This document shows positions 1-8,400 of a stretch of DNA of 9,254 nucleotides, in pieces. Source of the stretch: G039029935 sp039029935 (GTDB lineage Bacteria; Chloroflexota; Anaerolineae; Caldilineales; Caldilineaceae); NCBI GenBank assembly GCA_039029935.1, contig JBCCFC010000483.1:1-9254 (forward strand). The letters are read 5' to 3'. The translations under genes were made by a program, and so were the position numbers. Position 1 is the stretch's first letter. Each line of letters opens with the position of its first letter. The notes below the pieces were generated by a model, which saw only the letters and a program-made list of their open reading frames with translations, was not told the DNA's origin and did not search any database.

Positions 1-2
1 CC

Positions 3-1904
3 TGTACCTTCACCAACACCGGAGCAATGACACTCGGTAGCCACCTCTTCTATGATGACAACAACAATGGTGTGTGGGACCTCGCCACCGAGGGGCGCGT
101 CGAAGGCGTCACCGTTGAACTGTATGATAGCGGCAACAACTTTGTTGACTCAAATGTCACCGCAGCGGGTGCATACCTCTTTGTCAACTTGGCACCGGGT
201 CAATATTACGTCCGTATTCCAACACCACCCGCAGATGCGCCTATCTCATCAACGCCAACGGAGACAAATCCAGACGACGACGTGGACCAAAATGACAATG
301 GTATCCAAGCAGGTGGCCCTGGCACGGCGGTGGTCAGTAACCTCATCACCTTGGTTGCGAACAATGAGCCAAACACCGAGACAGCCCCCGGCGGTCAATT
401 TGATGATGCGGACGAACTGAATGGCAACATGTCGATTGACTTTGGGTTTGTGCAACTCGTCACCATCGGTGACTATATATGGCTTGAGGATGATGGCGAT
501 GGCGATGCCGGTACGGGTGCGGTGACCGATGCCAGCGGTGTCAGTGTGACTGTGACCGACAGCGATGGCACTATCTATACGGATGTCACCGATGGCAACG
601 GCAACTATAGCATTGAAGTGCCAGCCAATCGAACATACACCGTCACCGTATCCACGCCAGCAGGCTACATGCCATCCACGATTGTGCCAAGCGCAGGGAA
701 CAATGAAAACCACGACGCCAGCGGCACAGTGGTCGCAGTCGGCACAAGCGACGACTTGACGATTGACTTTGGCTTTACACCTGTGCCACCCAACATGGTC
801 ACAATTGGTGATTTGGTCTGGATTGAGGACGACAACGATGGCGACGCCACGACAGGCATAACCTCAACTGTTTCCAGCGCAACGGTCACAGCAGAGGCCA
901 GCGATGGCACTATCTATACCGATGTCACGGATGGCAACGGCAACTACAGCATTGCTGTGCCAGAGAATGACACCTACACGGTGACGGTTGCAACGCCAAG
1001 CGGTACAACACCAGCAGGTACACCTATCAGCAGTGACAACAGCCCAAGCACCAACAATAATCTCAGTCATGATGGCAGCGGTACGCTTGTCACCGTCGGT
1101 GCGGTCGATAACCTGACGATTGACTTTGGCTTCTATCAAGCACCTCGCGTCGCGATTGAGAAAATCCGCAATACACCAGACCCTGTACTGCCGGGGTCAG
1201 CCGTGACCTTCACCATTCGCATCACCAACACAGGGATATTGACGATAACCACATTGCCGTTGACAGACACCTATAGCACCACCTACCTGACCTATGTGGG
1301 GCTGCGCACAATGCCAGAATCAGACAGCAATGCCAATAGCGGGCAGATTCTATGGAGCGACTTGACGCAAGCTGCCCCCAATGGCTTCGGACAGGACTTT
1401 GCGCCGGGCGATATGTGGGATGTGACGGTTGAGTTTGTGGCGACATTGGACACAACGTCACTGCCCAATAGCTGGACGGTCAACACCGCGCAGGTCTTCA
1501 CCGAGATTGCCACTGATACCGTGCGCATCTTTGCACCGACCAGTGTTCTGTTGAGCAGCCGTGATGTTGCGATGACTGATGATGGCGTCACGTTGTCTTG
1601 GTCTACGGCGGATGAAACCGAGTTGATCGGCTTCCATGTGATGACCATTGGCGAAGAGAGTGGCGACTATATCCAACTCACCAGCGATGCTGAGATGATT
1701 GTAGCGCAGCATTCTGGACGTACAAATGGCGCAGACTATGCCTATACATTGATGTCTGACGATGAGGCAATGGATGAGGCGGTGGATGCAGATCGACACT
1801 ACATCCTTGCAATGGTCATGGCCGATGGCACACAGATGTTTATGGACATGGGGTTGCCGTCGCAGATGGAGTGGACAATTTATCTGCCAGTCTTATGGAA
1901 ATAG
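3..1904 (+). CDS. Secreted SdrD B-like repeat protein with DUF11-like domain, 5'-partial
   Basis: This is the C-terminal part of an extracellular, probably surface-exposed structural or adhesive protein. The frame is open to the left edge: codons before the first ATG (27) read CTFTNTGA and continue into the domain, so that ATG is internal and the true start lies outside the window. From the ATG (residue 1) the order is: SdrD B-like repeat (1-144, with DDNNNGVWD), two closely related repeats (145-256 and 257-370, each with TIGDxxWxEDD and ending IDFGF), a DUF11-like domain (about 372-500, with FTIRITNTG and LTDTYSTTYLTYV), and a C-terminal module (506-625, with LSWSTADETELIGFH) ending LPVLWK. 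No enzymatic motif is seen. Family knowledge suggests calcium-stabilised beta-sandwiches. The larger gene downstream has the same repeats and tail, so the two are probably paralogues. The Chloroflexota-type export tail is an inference. Confidence 0.9.
   Translation, partial: CTFTNTGAMTLGSHLFYDDNNNGVWDLATEGRVEGVTVELYDSGNNFVDSNVTAAGAYLFVNLAPGQYYVRIPTPPADAPISSTPTETNPDDDVDQNDNGIQAGGPGTAVVSNLITLVANNEPNTETAPGGQFDDADELNGNMSIDFGFVQLVTIGDYIWLEDDGDGDAGTGAVTDASGVSVTVTDSDGTIYTDVTDGNGNYSIEVPANRTYTVTVSTPAGYMPSTIVPSAGNNENHDASGTVVAVGTSDDLTIDFGFTPVPPNMVTIGDLVWIEDDNDGDATTGITSTVSSATVTAEASDGTIYTDVTDGNGNYSIAVPENDTYTVTVATPSGTTPAGTPISSDNSPSTNNNLSHDGSGTLVTVGAVDNLTIDFGFYQAPRVAIEKIRNTPDPVLPGSAVTFTIRITNTGILTITTLPLTDTYSTTYLTYVGLRTMPESDSNANSGQILWSDLTQAAPNGFGQDFAPGDMWDVTVEFVATLDTTSLPNSWTVNTAQVFTEIATDTVRIFAPTSVLLSSRDVAMTDDGVTLSWSTADETELIGFHVMTIGEESGDYIQLTSDAEMIVAQHSGRTNGADYAYTLMSDDEAMDEAVDADRHYILAMVMADGTQMFMDMGLPSQMEWTIYLPVLWK
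562..963 (+). repeat. Near-identical 63-nt direct repeat pair within two adjacent SdrD B-like repeats
   Basis: Positions 562-624 and 901-963, exactly 339 nt apart, match at 58 of 63 bases by eye. Both encode SDGTIYTDVTDGNGNYSI followed by a VP motif. Three of the differences are third-position silent changes, and the other two change one Glu codon to Ala. The rest of the two repeat domains has diverged far more. This suggests tandem duplication or local gene conversion of the domain core. Confidence 0.85.
1140..1541 (+). other. DUF11-like domain of the first protein
   Basis: This segment follows the last SdrD B-like repeat and is different in kind. It has KIRNTPDPVLPGSAVTFTI, then ITNTG and LTDTY, then a hydrophobic strand and the late motif NTAQV. 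That order is typical of DUF11 repeats: a paired-strand 'TFTIxITNTG' core, an 'LTDT' strand, and a closing 'NTAxV'. DUF11 domains are beta-sandwich stalk modules in bacterial surface proteins. The giant second protein has no equivalent. Confidence 0.7.
1542..1904 (+). other. C-terminal module and LPVLWK tail, first protein
   Basis: The last 120 residues contain VTLSWSTADETELIGFH, an Asp/Met-rich middle, and a short hydrophobic end that finishes LPVLWK (1884-1901). A matching layout closes the second protein (LVTWETGSESDTLGFH, ending LPVVMK). The WxTxxExxxxGFxxxR-type strand pattern is common near the ends of secreted bacterial proteins. Two paralogues share it while their interiors differ, so it may be a sorting or anchoring signal. 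No transmembrane segment follows, so it is not an LPXTG-like signal. Confidence 0.6.
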
Positions 1905-1916
1905 TGGATAGCTGAA

Positions 1917-1940
1917 AGCATCGGATTGAAATCCGATGCT
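1917..1940 (+). terminator. Perfect 10-bp hairpin after the first gene; possible terminator or palindromic repeat
   Basis: Positions 1917-1926 and 1931-1940 are perfect reverse complements (arm AGCATCGGAT) around the loop TGAA. The hairpin starts 13 nt after the TAG stop. It is not followed by a T run, so it is not a textbook intrinsic terminator. It could be an mRNA 3'-end stabilising hairpin or a dispersed intergenic palindrome. Its right arm flows directly into the frameshifted repeat relic. Confidence 0.45.
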
Positions 1941-2040
1941 GATGATGAAAATGGCAACCTAATTGCTACGACCACAACCGGACCCGAACGGGAACTACGA
2001 GTTCCCTGTGCTGGCGGGTACATACATCATTGAGTTCTGA
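1938..2040 (+). pseudogene. Frameshifted fragment of an SdrD B-like repeat
   Basis: Reading from 1938 gives ADDENGNLIATTTTG. Shifting the frame by one base at the CCC at 1983-1985 gives PNGNYEFPVLAGTYIIEF and then TGA (2038-2040). The two halves join into the core of an SdrD B-like repeat. A close parallel is GELVATTTTDDKGNYFFDA followed by PGQYQLEF in the downstream protein. The fragment lacks the N-terminal WxDxNxNG loop and everything after the YIIEF strand, so it is cut at both ends and broken by one indel. It is probably debris of a third repeat gene or of a past rearrangement. Its first half is in the same frame as the upstream gene, but a TAG at 1902 separates them. Confidence 0.75.
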
Positions 2041-2071
2041 TTCTTAATGTACCCAACATGCGTTTACAACC

Positions 2072-2097
2072 AATGCTACGTAACATTCATTTTTTTT
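2072..2097 (+). terminator. Weak hairpin plus T8 tract; possible intrinsic terminator
   Basis: Positions 2072-2087 form an imperfect 16-nt palindrome, AATGCTACGTAACATT, with one C/A mispair. After 'CA' comes a run of eight T (2090-2097). The stem is short and A/T-rich with almost no loop, so termination would be weak. The position, after the repeat relic and before the predicted promoter of the second gene, fits a terminator for the upstream unit. Confidence 0.3.
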
Positions 2098-2173
2098 GTG
2101 GGCCGTAAGGTTTCTCCAACTTTTACTGTACGCCAAGATGGAACAGATACCAGAGTCAACCCGTTGCTTGCTG

Positions 2174-2182
2174 TGATATAAT
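2174..2182 (+). promoter_or_regulatory. Predicted sigma70-type extended -10 promoter of the giant gene
   Basis: TGATATAAT is an exact match to the extended -10 form TGnTATAAT. At 17-bp spacing the -35 position reads AGTCAA (2154-2159), a poor match to TTGACA, as is often tolerated with an extended -10. The expected transcription start is near 2189, in the A-rich run just before the long hairpin. That gives a leader of roughly 135 nt to the ATG at 2323. Confidence 0.5.
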
Positions 2183-2205
2183 TAAACAAAAAGCATTGAT
2201 ACGTC

Positions 2206-2291
2206 TGTATGGGTAGGAGGTGGGCGGTGATGAGCAACCGAGTTTCTTGAAAGATTCGGTTGCTCATCATTGCCCACCTCCTACCTATGCA
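2206..2291 (+). promoter_or_regulatory. 40-bp stem, 6-nt loop RNA hairpin in the 5' leader of the giant gene
   Basis: Base i pairs with base 4497-i for every i from 2206 to 2245. There are 34 Watson-Crick pairs and six G.U wobbles (2208/2289, 2211/2286, 2226/2271, 2227/2270, 2242/2255, 2244/2253), with no mispair and no bulge. The loop is CTTGAA (2246-2251). Read from the other strand, the six wobbles would be A.C mismatches. The stem base covers an ATG at 2287 and ends 31 nt before the ATG at 2323. No T tract follows, so a simple terminator is unlikely. Options are an mRNA-stabilising leader, an RNase III site, a translational regulator, or a MITE/REP-like palindrome. The structure is seen directly; the function is unknown. 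Confidence 0.85.
2230..2250 (+). CDS. Possible 6-codon leader mini-ORF inside the hairpin
   Basis: GGAGG at 2216-2220 is followed after 9 nt by ATG (2230), then five codons and TGA (2248-2250), giving MSNRVS. A GTG at 2227 could also start it. The Shine-Dalgarno match is stronger than the one before the giant gene. All of it is buried in the 5' arm and loop of the long hairpin, so it would be readable only if the stem opened. It may be coincidence. Confidence 0.2.
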   Translation: MSNRVS

Positions 2292-2322
2292 TAAATCATA
2301 TGAGCAAAGGCACAACACATAT

Positions 2323-2436
2323 ATGAATCACAACAGGCAACACGCACACCCATCACGCCCAACATCGCTGCCAATCATCACACTTTTCATCACACTCATC
2401 ATGGCAACACTGACAACATCAAAAACACTTTTCGCA
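2323..2436 (+). other. Signal peptide of the giant protein
   Basis: The first 38 residues have a polar, basic, His-rich start (MNHNRQHAHPSRPTS), a hydrophobic core of about 17 residues (LPIITLFITLIMATLTT), and SKTLFA before QQ. The -3/-1 pair Phe/Ala is slightly unusual at -3, but Ala at -1 followed by QQ is typical. This indicates Sec export. There is no lipobox Cys and no twin arginine. Confidence 0.75.
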
Positions 2437-5400
2437 CAGCAGGATACCCTGTCACAGAACATTCCCGCTGGCACATCCACGCTGGGCAACTATGTCTGGC
2501 ATGATGCCGATGAGGATGGTCTACAGGATGGTCCAGAGGGCACCCCCGAATTGGGTATCGACGGGGTATTGGTCCAGCTTTATGTGGACAACAACGATGG
2601 TATCTTTGACATCAACGTGGACCAGCTTTCCAGTGGTGTCGTCACAGGCGATAACCCCGGCACACCCAGTGTGGAGATGGGCTGGTATGAGTTTGAGGTA
2701 GACTTTGGGACAACGCTCTATTGGGTTTACATTCCACCTTCGAACTTCAACACAGGCGAGGCACTCAGCGGCTTTCAATCGACTGCCTCATTTGTCGGCA
2801 CAAATGTTGAGTTAGACAGCGAAACCAACCCGATTTTGGTGATTGAACCGAACTCGGTCGCCAACCGCGAAGATATTGACTTTGGGTTTACGCAGGCCGC
2901 GCCCGGGTCTATTGGCGACCGTGTATGGAACGACACCAACCGCAACGGTGTGCAGGACAATGGTGAAATTGGCATTGGCAATGTCACGGTCGAACTGTAT
3001 TCAGCCAGCACCAATGGGTTGATTGACACGGCGACAACAAGTAGCAACGGTGACTACACCTTTGACGATCTGGTGGCGGGCAGCTACTACATCGTTGTCA
3101 CCCCACCCGCTGGCTATGTGTTTAGCCCACAGGGTGCGGGCAACGACGGTGCATTGGACAGCGATGTTGACCCCAACACAGGGCAGAGTGGTTCTGTCAG
3201 CGTTGCCTCTGGTGAATTCAACCAACATGTGGATGCAGGGCTGTATCAGCCAGCCTCACTCGGTGACACAGTTTGGCACGATGTTGATGGCGATGGTGTG
3301 CAGAATGCAGCCGATCCACTTGAAGTCGGCATTGCAGATGTCGTGGTCACGCTCTATGATGCGACTGACACGTTTGTCATGTCCACCACCACCGACGGCA
3401 ATGGCAACTACCTCTTTGATGGGCTGGCTGCGGATACATATTATGTGGTTGTGACTGCACCCACTGGGTACACCTTTACCCAACAAAATCAGGGTGGTAA
3501 TGAGATACTTGACAGCGATGTCGATGCGACAGGCACAACGGCGAATATCACCTTGACCGAAGGTGAAAATAATCTGGATGTCGATGCTGGGCTGTACCAG
3601 CCAGCCAGCGTCGGCGACTATGCATGGCGAGATGTCGATGCCGATGGCTTTCAGGACAGCAGTGAAAATGGGTTGTCTGGTGTTGTGGTCAGTCTATATA
3701 GCGCGGCAGATGATTCGTTGGTGATGACAACAACAACTGGCCTTAACGGTGACTATCTCTTTGAGAACATTGCACCTAGCGACTACTATATCATCTTCAC
3801 CACGCCCTCTGGATTCCAACTCAGTGCCCAAGACCAAGGGGCAGACACCAACGACAGTGACCCCAACCAAGCCAGCGGTCAGACCGATGATTTTACGCTG
3901 GCATCGGGCGAAGCCAACACCACCATTGATGCGGGCTATTATGAGCCGGGGTCAATTTCGGGTTTGGTCTGGCTGGATGATGATGCCAACGGTATTGCGG
4001 ACGCGGCTGAGTCCAATGTATCCGGTGTGACGGTCACGCTTTATGACGCCACCACCAATACTGCACTCTCAACGGTATCAACGGGGGCAGATGGCAGCTA
4101 CGCCTTCTTGAATCTGCTCCCCGGCACCTATTACATTGCTGTCACCAAACCCAGCGGGACACCAAGCTTTATTTTCTCTCCACAGGATCAGGGTAGCAAT
4201 GATATAGCAGATAGCGATGTCAATGTCAACAGTGGTAATACAGGTTCTGTCCCCCTTACCTCCGGCACAAACATCACTGATCTCGATGCGGGACTATACC
4301 AACCACCTTCGATTGGCGACCGTGTGTGGATTGATGGCAACGGTGATGGTATACAGAATAGCCCAGAGGGCATCCCTGAAAATGGGGTCAGCGGTGTCAC
4401 CGTCGAGTTGTATAACGCCACCAACAATCAATTGATCGACTTTGACATCACCGACGCTGATGGTATGTACTTATTCTCTGACCTCGACCCTGGCTCGTAT
4501 TATCTCCTTTTCTATGGCTTGACCGGATACAACTTTAGTCCACAATCAATGGGTGGCGATGCAGGCGACGACAGCGCAGTGGATAGCGATGCCGATGTCT
4601 CCACGGGTGTGACAGGTGTTTATACTCTACTCTCTGGCATGAACGAGCGTGGTGTCGATGCAGGCATCTTTGAGCCAGCAACCTTGGGTGATCGGGTCTG
4701 GGAGGATAGCAACGGCAATGGGCTACAGGATGATGACGAACCTGGTGTGGCTGATATTCTAGTATCGCTATACGAAGCATCAAACGCAACACTGCTGATG
4801 ACCACAACCACCGACCTCCAAGGCAATTATCTCTTTGAGGGCTTAAGTCCCGGCGACTACATCCTCGAATTTAGCCAACTGCCGACAGATTATCTCTTTG
4901 CCGATGCCGATCAGGGCAGCGATGACAGTGCGGACAGCGATGTTGCGATTGATACAGGGCGCACAACCACAATCACACTCGGTGTGGGCGCACAGGATGT
5001 TGATTGGGATGCAGGGCTGATTCCACCATCCAATCTCTTTAGCTTGGGTGATCTGGTCTGGAACGACATGAACCGCAACGGGCTACAAGACAACAATGAA
5101 GAGGGCATCCCTGATATTCTCGTCGCACTCTATAGCGATGCCGCCTGTGACGCTGCTGCCTTTATGGAACTGACGACGACCGATAGCAATGGTCTCTACG
5201 AATTTGATCGTCTGGAAGCAGGGACTTATTGTGTGCAGTTTAGCGATTTAGGGTTATCCGATGGCTGGCAACTCAGCCCAGCAGACCAGACAATTACATC
5301 GGGAACAGGCAACACTGGCTCTGATAACATTGACTCGGATGGTGTGGCCGCAGCCATTGACAACACCGCCCAAGTCAGTGACATTGCGTTGACGCAGAGT

Positions 5401-8400
5401 GACCAGACCGTTGATTTGGGGCTATATCTGCCCGGCTCAATTGAGGGCGTGGTCTGGTGTGAAAACGCAAACAACCACAACAGCACCTATGACAGTGGTG
5501 ATGGTGATTCACCGCTCGGTAACATCAGCGTTGCGCTCTTTGCCGACACTGACTGTAATGGCACGGCCAATGGTGATGCGCTGGCAAGCCTTGAAACCGA
5601 TGGCACAACGGGCATCTATCACTTTACCGACTTGGCGGTGGCTTTGGCTGGAGCCAACAATCCCACCTGTTATATTGCGCAAGTTGACCCGCTCGATACG
5701 GACTTGGCCTCGTGTAATCAGCCACTCGCTGGCGATGAGTTGGCCGTTGCGCTGACGACCGCAGAGGCAGACCAAAGCGGCTTCAACTTTGGCTTCTCGA
5801 CCGAGGCAGTCTATAGCTTGGGCAACCGTGTCTGGGGTGATCTGGACCAAGATGGCTTGCAGGATTTGAGTGAGGATGGTCTGGCTGATATTCAGGTACA
5901 GCTATTCAATGACAGTGCCTGTGCAGGGGATGTGCTGGCAACGACTGTCACTGATAGCGAGGGCTACTACCTCTTTAGCGGCCTGCTTGAGGGTGACTAC
6001 TGTATTGAATTTAGCGAGATTCCAACACGCTGGCTTGTGGGTGTGGCCGATGCAGGTGATGATGATGCGGTTGACAGCGACGGCATGCTGGTTGATGAAA
6101 CCAACACCAGCCATGCGCAAATCGCCAATATCACATTGACGGGTGATGACCTAACGCAAGATTTGGGTCTGTACTCACAGGTCGTGACCATCGGTGACTA
6201 TGTGTGGTGGGATATCGACGGCAATGGGCTGCAAGATGAGGATGAGTTTGGTGTCCCCAATGTACAGGCCACGCTCTACTACGCCGATGGACCGTTGGCA
6301 AATACGGCGACAGGCAGCGTCACCACCAATGATGACGGCTACTATCAGTTTGACGACGCTATTCCCGGCAACTACTATGTCATCTTTGATCTGGATACAT
6401 TGCCACCAGGCTTTGTCGTGACAGGCCAGGACGCCGCCGCCACTGCGGGCAATGACTTGCTCGATTCGGATGTAGACCCAGCCACCGGACAATCCGCAGC
6501 AACGGGCTATCTGACCAGTGGTGAGGAATATCTATCGTTGGATATGGGCATCTATCAGCCTGTGGCAGTGGGCGATAGGGTCTGGGAGGACCGTGACGCC
6601 GACGGCATTCAGGAATTAGGCGAGCCTGGTGTGGCAGGCATCCGTGTATCACTCTTTACCGCGGCAGGCAATGACACAGGCTTGACAACCGTGACCGACA
6701 GCGATGGATTGTATCGTTTTGAAAATCTGGCTCCGGGTGACTACTATGTCGTCTTTGACCTGAGCACCGTGCCTGTCGGCTACATGCCAACCATCCCCAA
6801 TGTAGGCAGCGACGATGCCTTTGACAGCGATGCCTTTGGCCCCAACTCATCGGCACCAGGACGCACAGACCCGACACCCTATATTCTGAGTGGTGGTGAG
6901 GACACAAGTCTGGACATGGGTATCGTGGAGCTTGTGAGCGTGGGCGACCGCGTGTGGCTTGACAGCGATGGCGATGGCTTGCAGGGTGAAAGCGAGTTAG
7001 GTCTGCCCAATGTCGAGGTGACGCTCTTTAATGCCAATGGCCTGCCTGTCTTTGTCAATGGACGCCCCAGCACCACGACCACTGATGGCAACGGCAACTA
7101 TCGCTTTGATGGTCTGCCACCGGGCAGCTACTTTGTTGTCTTTAACTTGAACTCACTGCCCGACAATCATGTGGCGACGGTCTCCAATGTTGGGTCTGAC
7201 GATACGCTCGACAGCGACGCCAACACCAGCAACGGCCAAACAGCAGTGACACCCTACTTAATTGGGGGTGATGCCGATCTGTCACTTGACATGGGTGTAC
7301 AGGATTTACTGGGTGTGCGTATTGGTGACACAGTGTGGCTAGACCGGAATGGCAATGGGGTGCAGGATGCAGGTGAACCCGGTGTGCCGGGTGTTTCGAT
7401 CACAGCTCACACTGGACAGCATGTACCGCTGGGCGTGACAGCGGTGACAGATGACAACGGCAACTATCTCTTTGCCGACCTACCGCCCGGTAGCTACTAC
7501 ATTGTCGTTGATCTTGACACACTGCCCACGGACCACTTTATCAGCCCCATGGGGGCAGGCGATGATGAGGCTCTCGACAGCGATGTGGATGCTGAGACAG
7601 GCTCCTCAACCATCATCCCGTTGGTCTTTGACGGTGAGCAAAATCTTGACATCGACATGGGCATCTATGCGCTCTCTAGTTTGGGCGACCAAGTGTGGTG
7701 GGATGCAGATGGTGATGGCTTCCAACGGGTCGATGATTCGGGTATACCGGATGTGGTAGTCAATCTCTATGATAGCGAAGGCGAACTGGTTGCCACAACC
7801 ACCACCGATGACAAGGGCAATTACTTCTTTGATGCGCTCATGCCTGGGCAATATCAGCTTGAGTTTATCTCGCCCGCTGGCTTCACCTTTAGCCCCATGG
7901 ACCAGGGAATGGGTGAGGTTGCCGAGACGCTGGACAGTGATGTTGACCCGACCACCGGACGCACACCTGTCTTTGAGTTGGAATCGGGCTATAACAATGT
8001 GCATATGGATGCGGGTCTGTTTGAAGGCGCATCAGTGGGCGATTTTGTCTGGCACGATGTTGATGGCAACGGTGTGCAGGATGCGGGTGAGCCGGGCATC
8101 TTTGATGTGACCATCAGTGTCTTCAACAGTGATGGCACGTTGGCTGCCGCTACCACGTCCGACGAAAACGGCGCATACAACATCACAGGGCTGTTCCCCG
8201 GTGACTATATCATCCAATTTGCGCCGCCACAGCCAGACAACCCAGATGGGGATGGGCAACAGGCACTGACCTATACACGCCCCAACAACACCACCGATGA
8301 CAACGTTGACAGTGATGTTGACCCCGCAACGGGTGAAACCTCCACCGTCAACCTGACCGCTGGTGAGAATGATGTGACCTGGGATGCAGGCTTTACTGCA

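Noticed and set aside
27..29. ATG 27 as the true start of the first gene
   Set aside because: The frame is open upstream with residues typical of the preceding domain. There is no signal peptide after this ATG, although the protein is of an exported type.
249..713. 154-residue minus-strand ORF
   Set aside because: It is antisense to the first protein's repeats. Its Ile/Val/Ala runs are the complement of GAT/GGC codons and do not form a domain.
2098..2173. tRNA or other RNA gene in the spacer
   Set aside because: I could not fold a cloverleaf or recognise any known RNA motif in this stretch.
2076..2270. Minus-strand ORF of about 65 codons with AGGAGG and ATG ATG
   Set aside because: The ribosome-like site is the mirror of the palindrome. 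The product has no recognisable domain and runs across the predicted promoter and T tract.
2260..2322. Longer start choices (TTG 2260, ATG 2287) for the giant gene
   Set aside because: Both lie within the long hairpin and have no Shine-Dalgarno upstream. They would put 12-21 polar residues ahead of an otherwise normal signal peptide.
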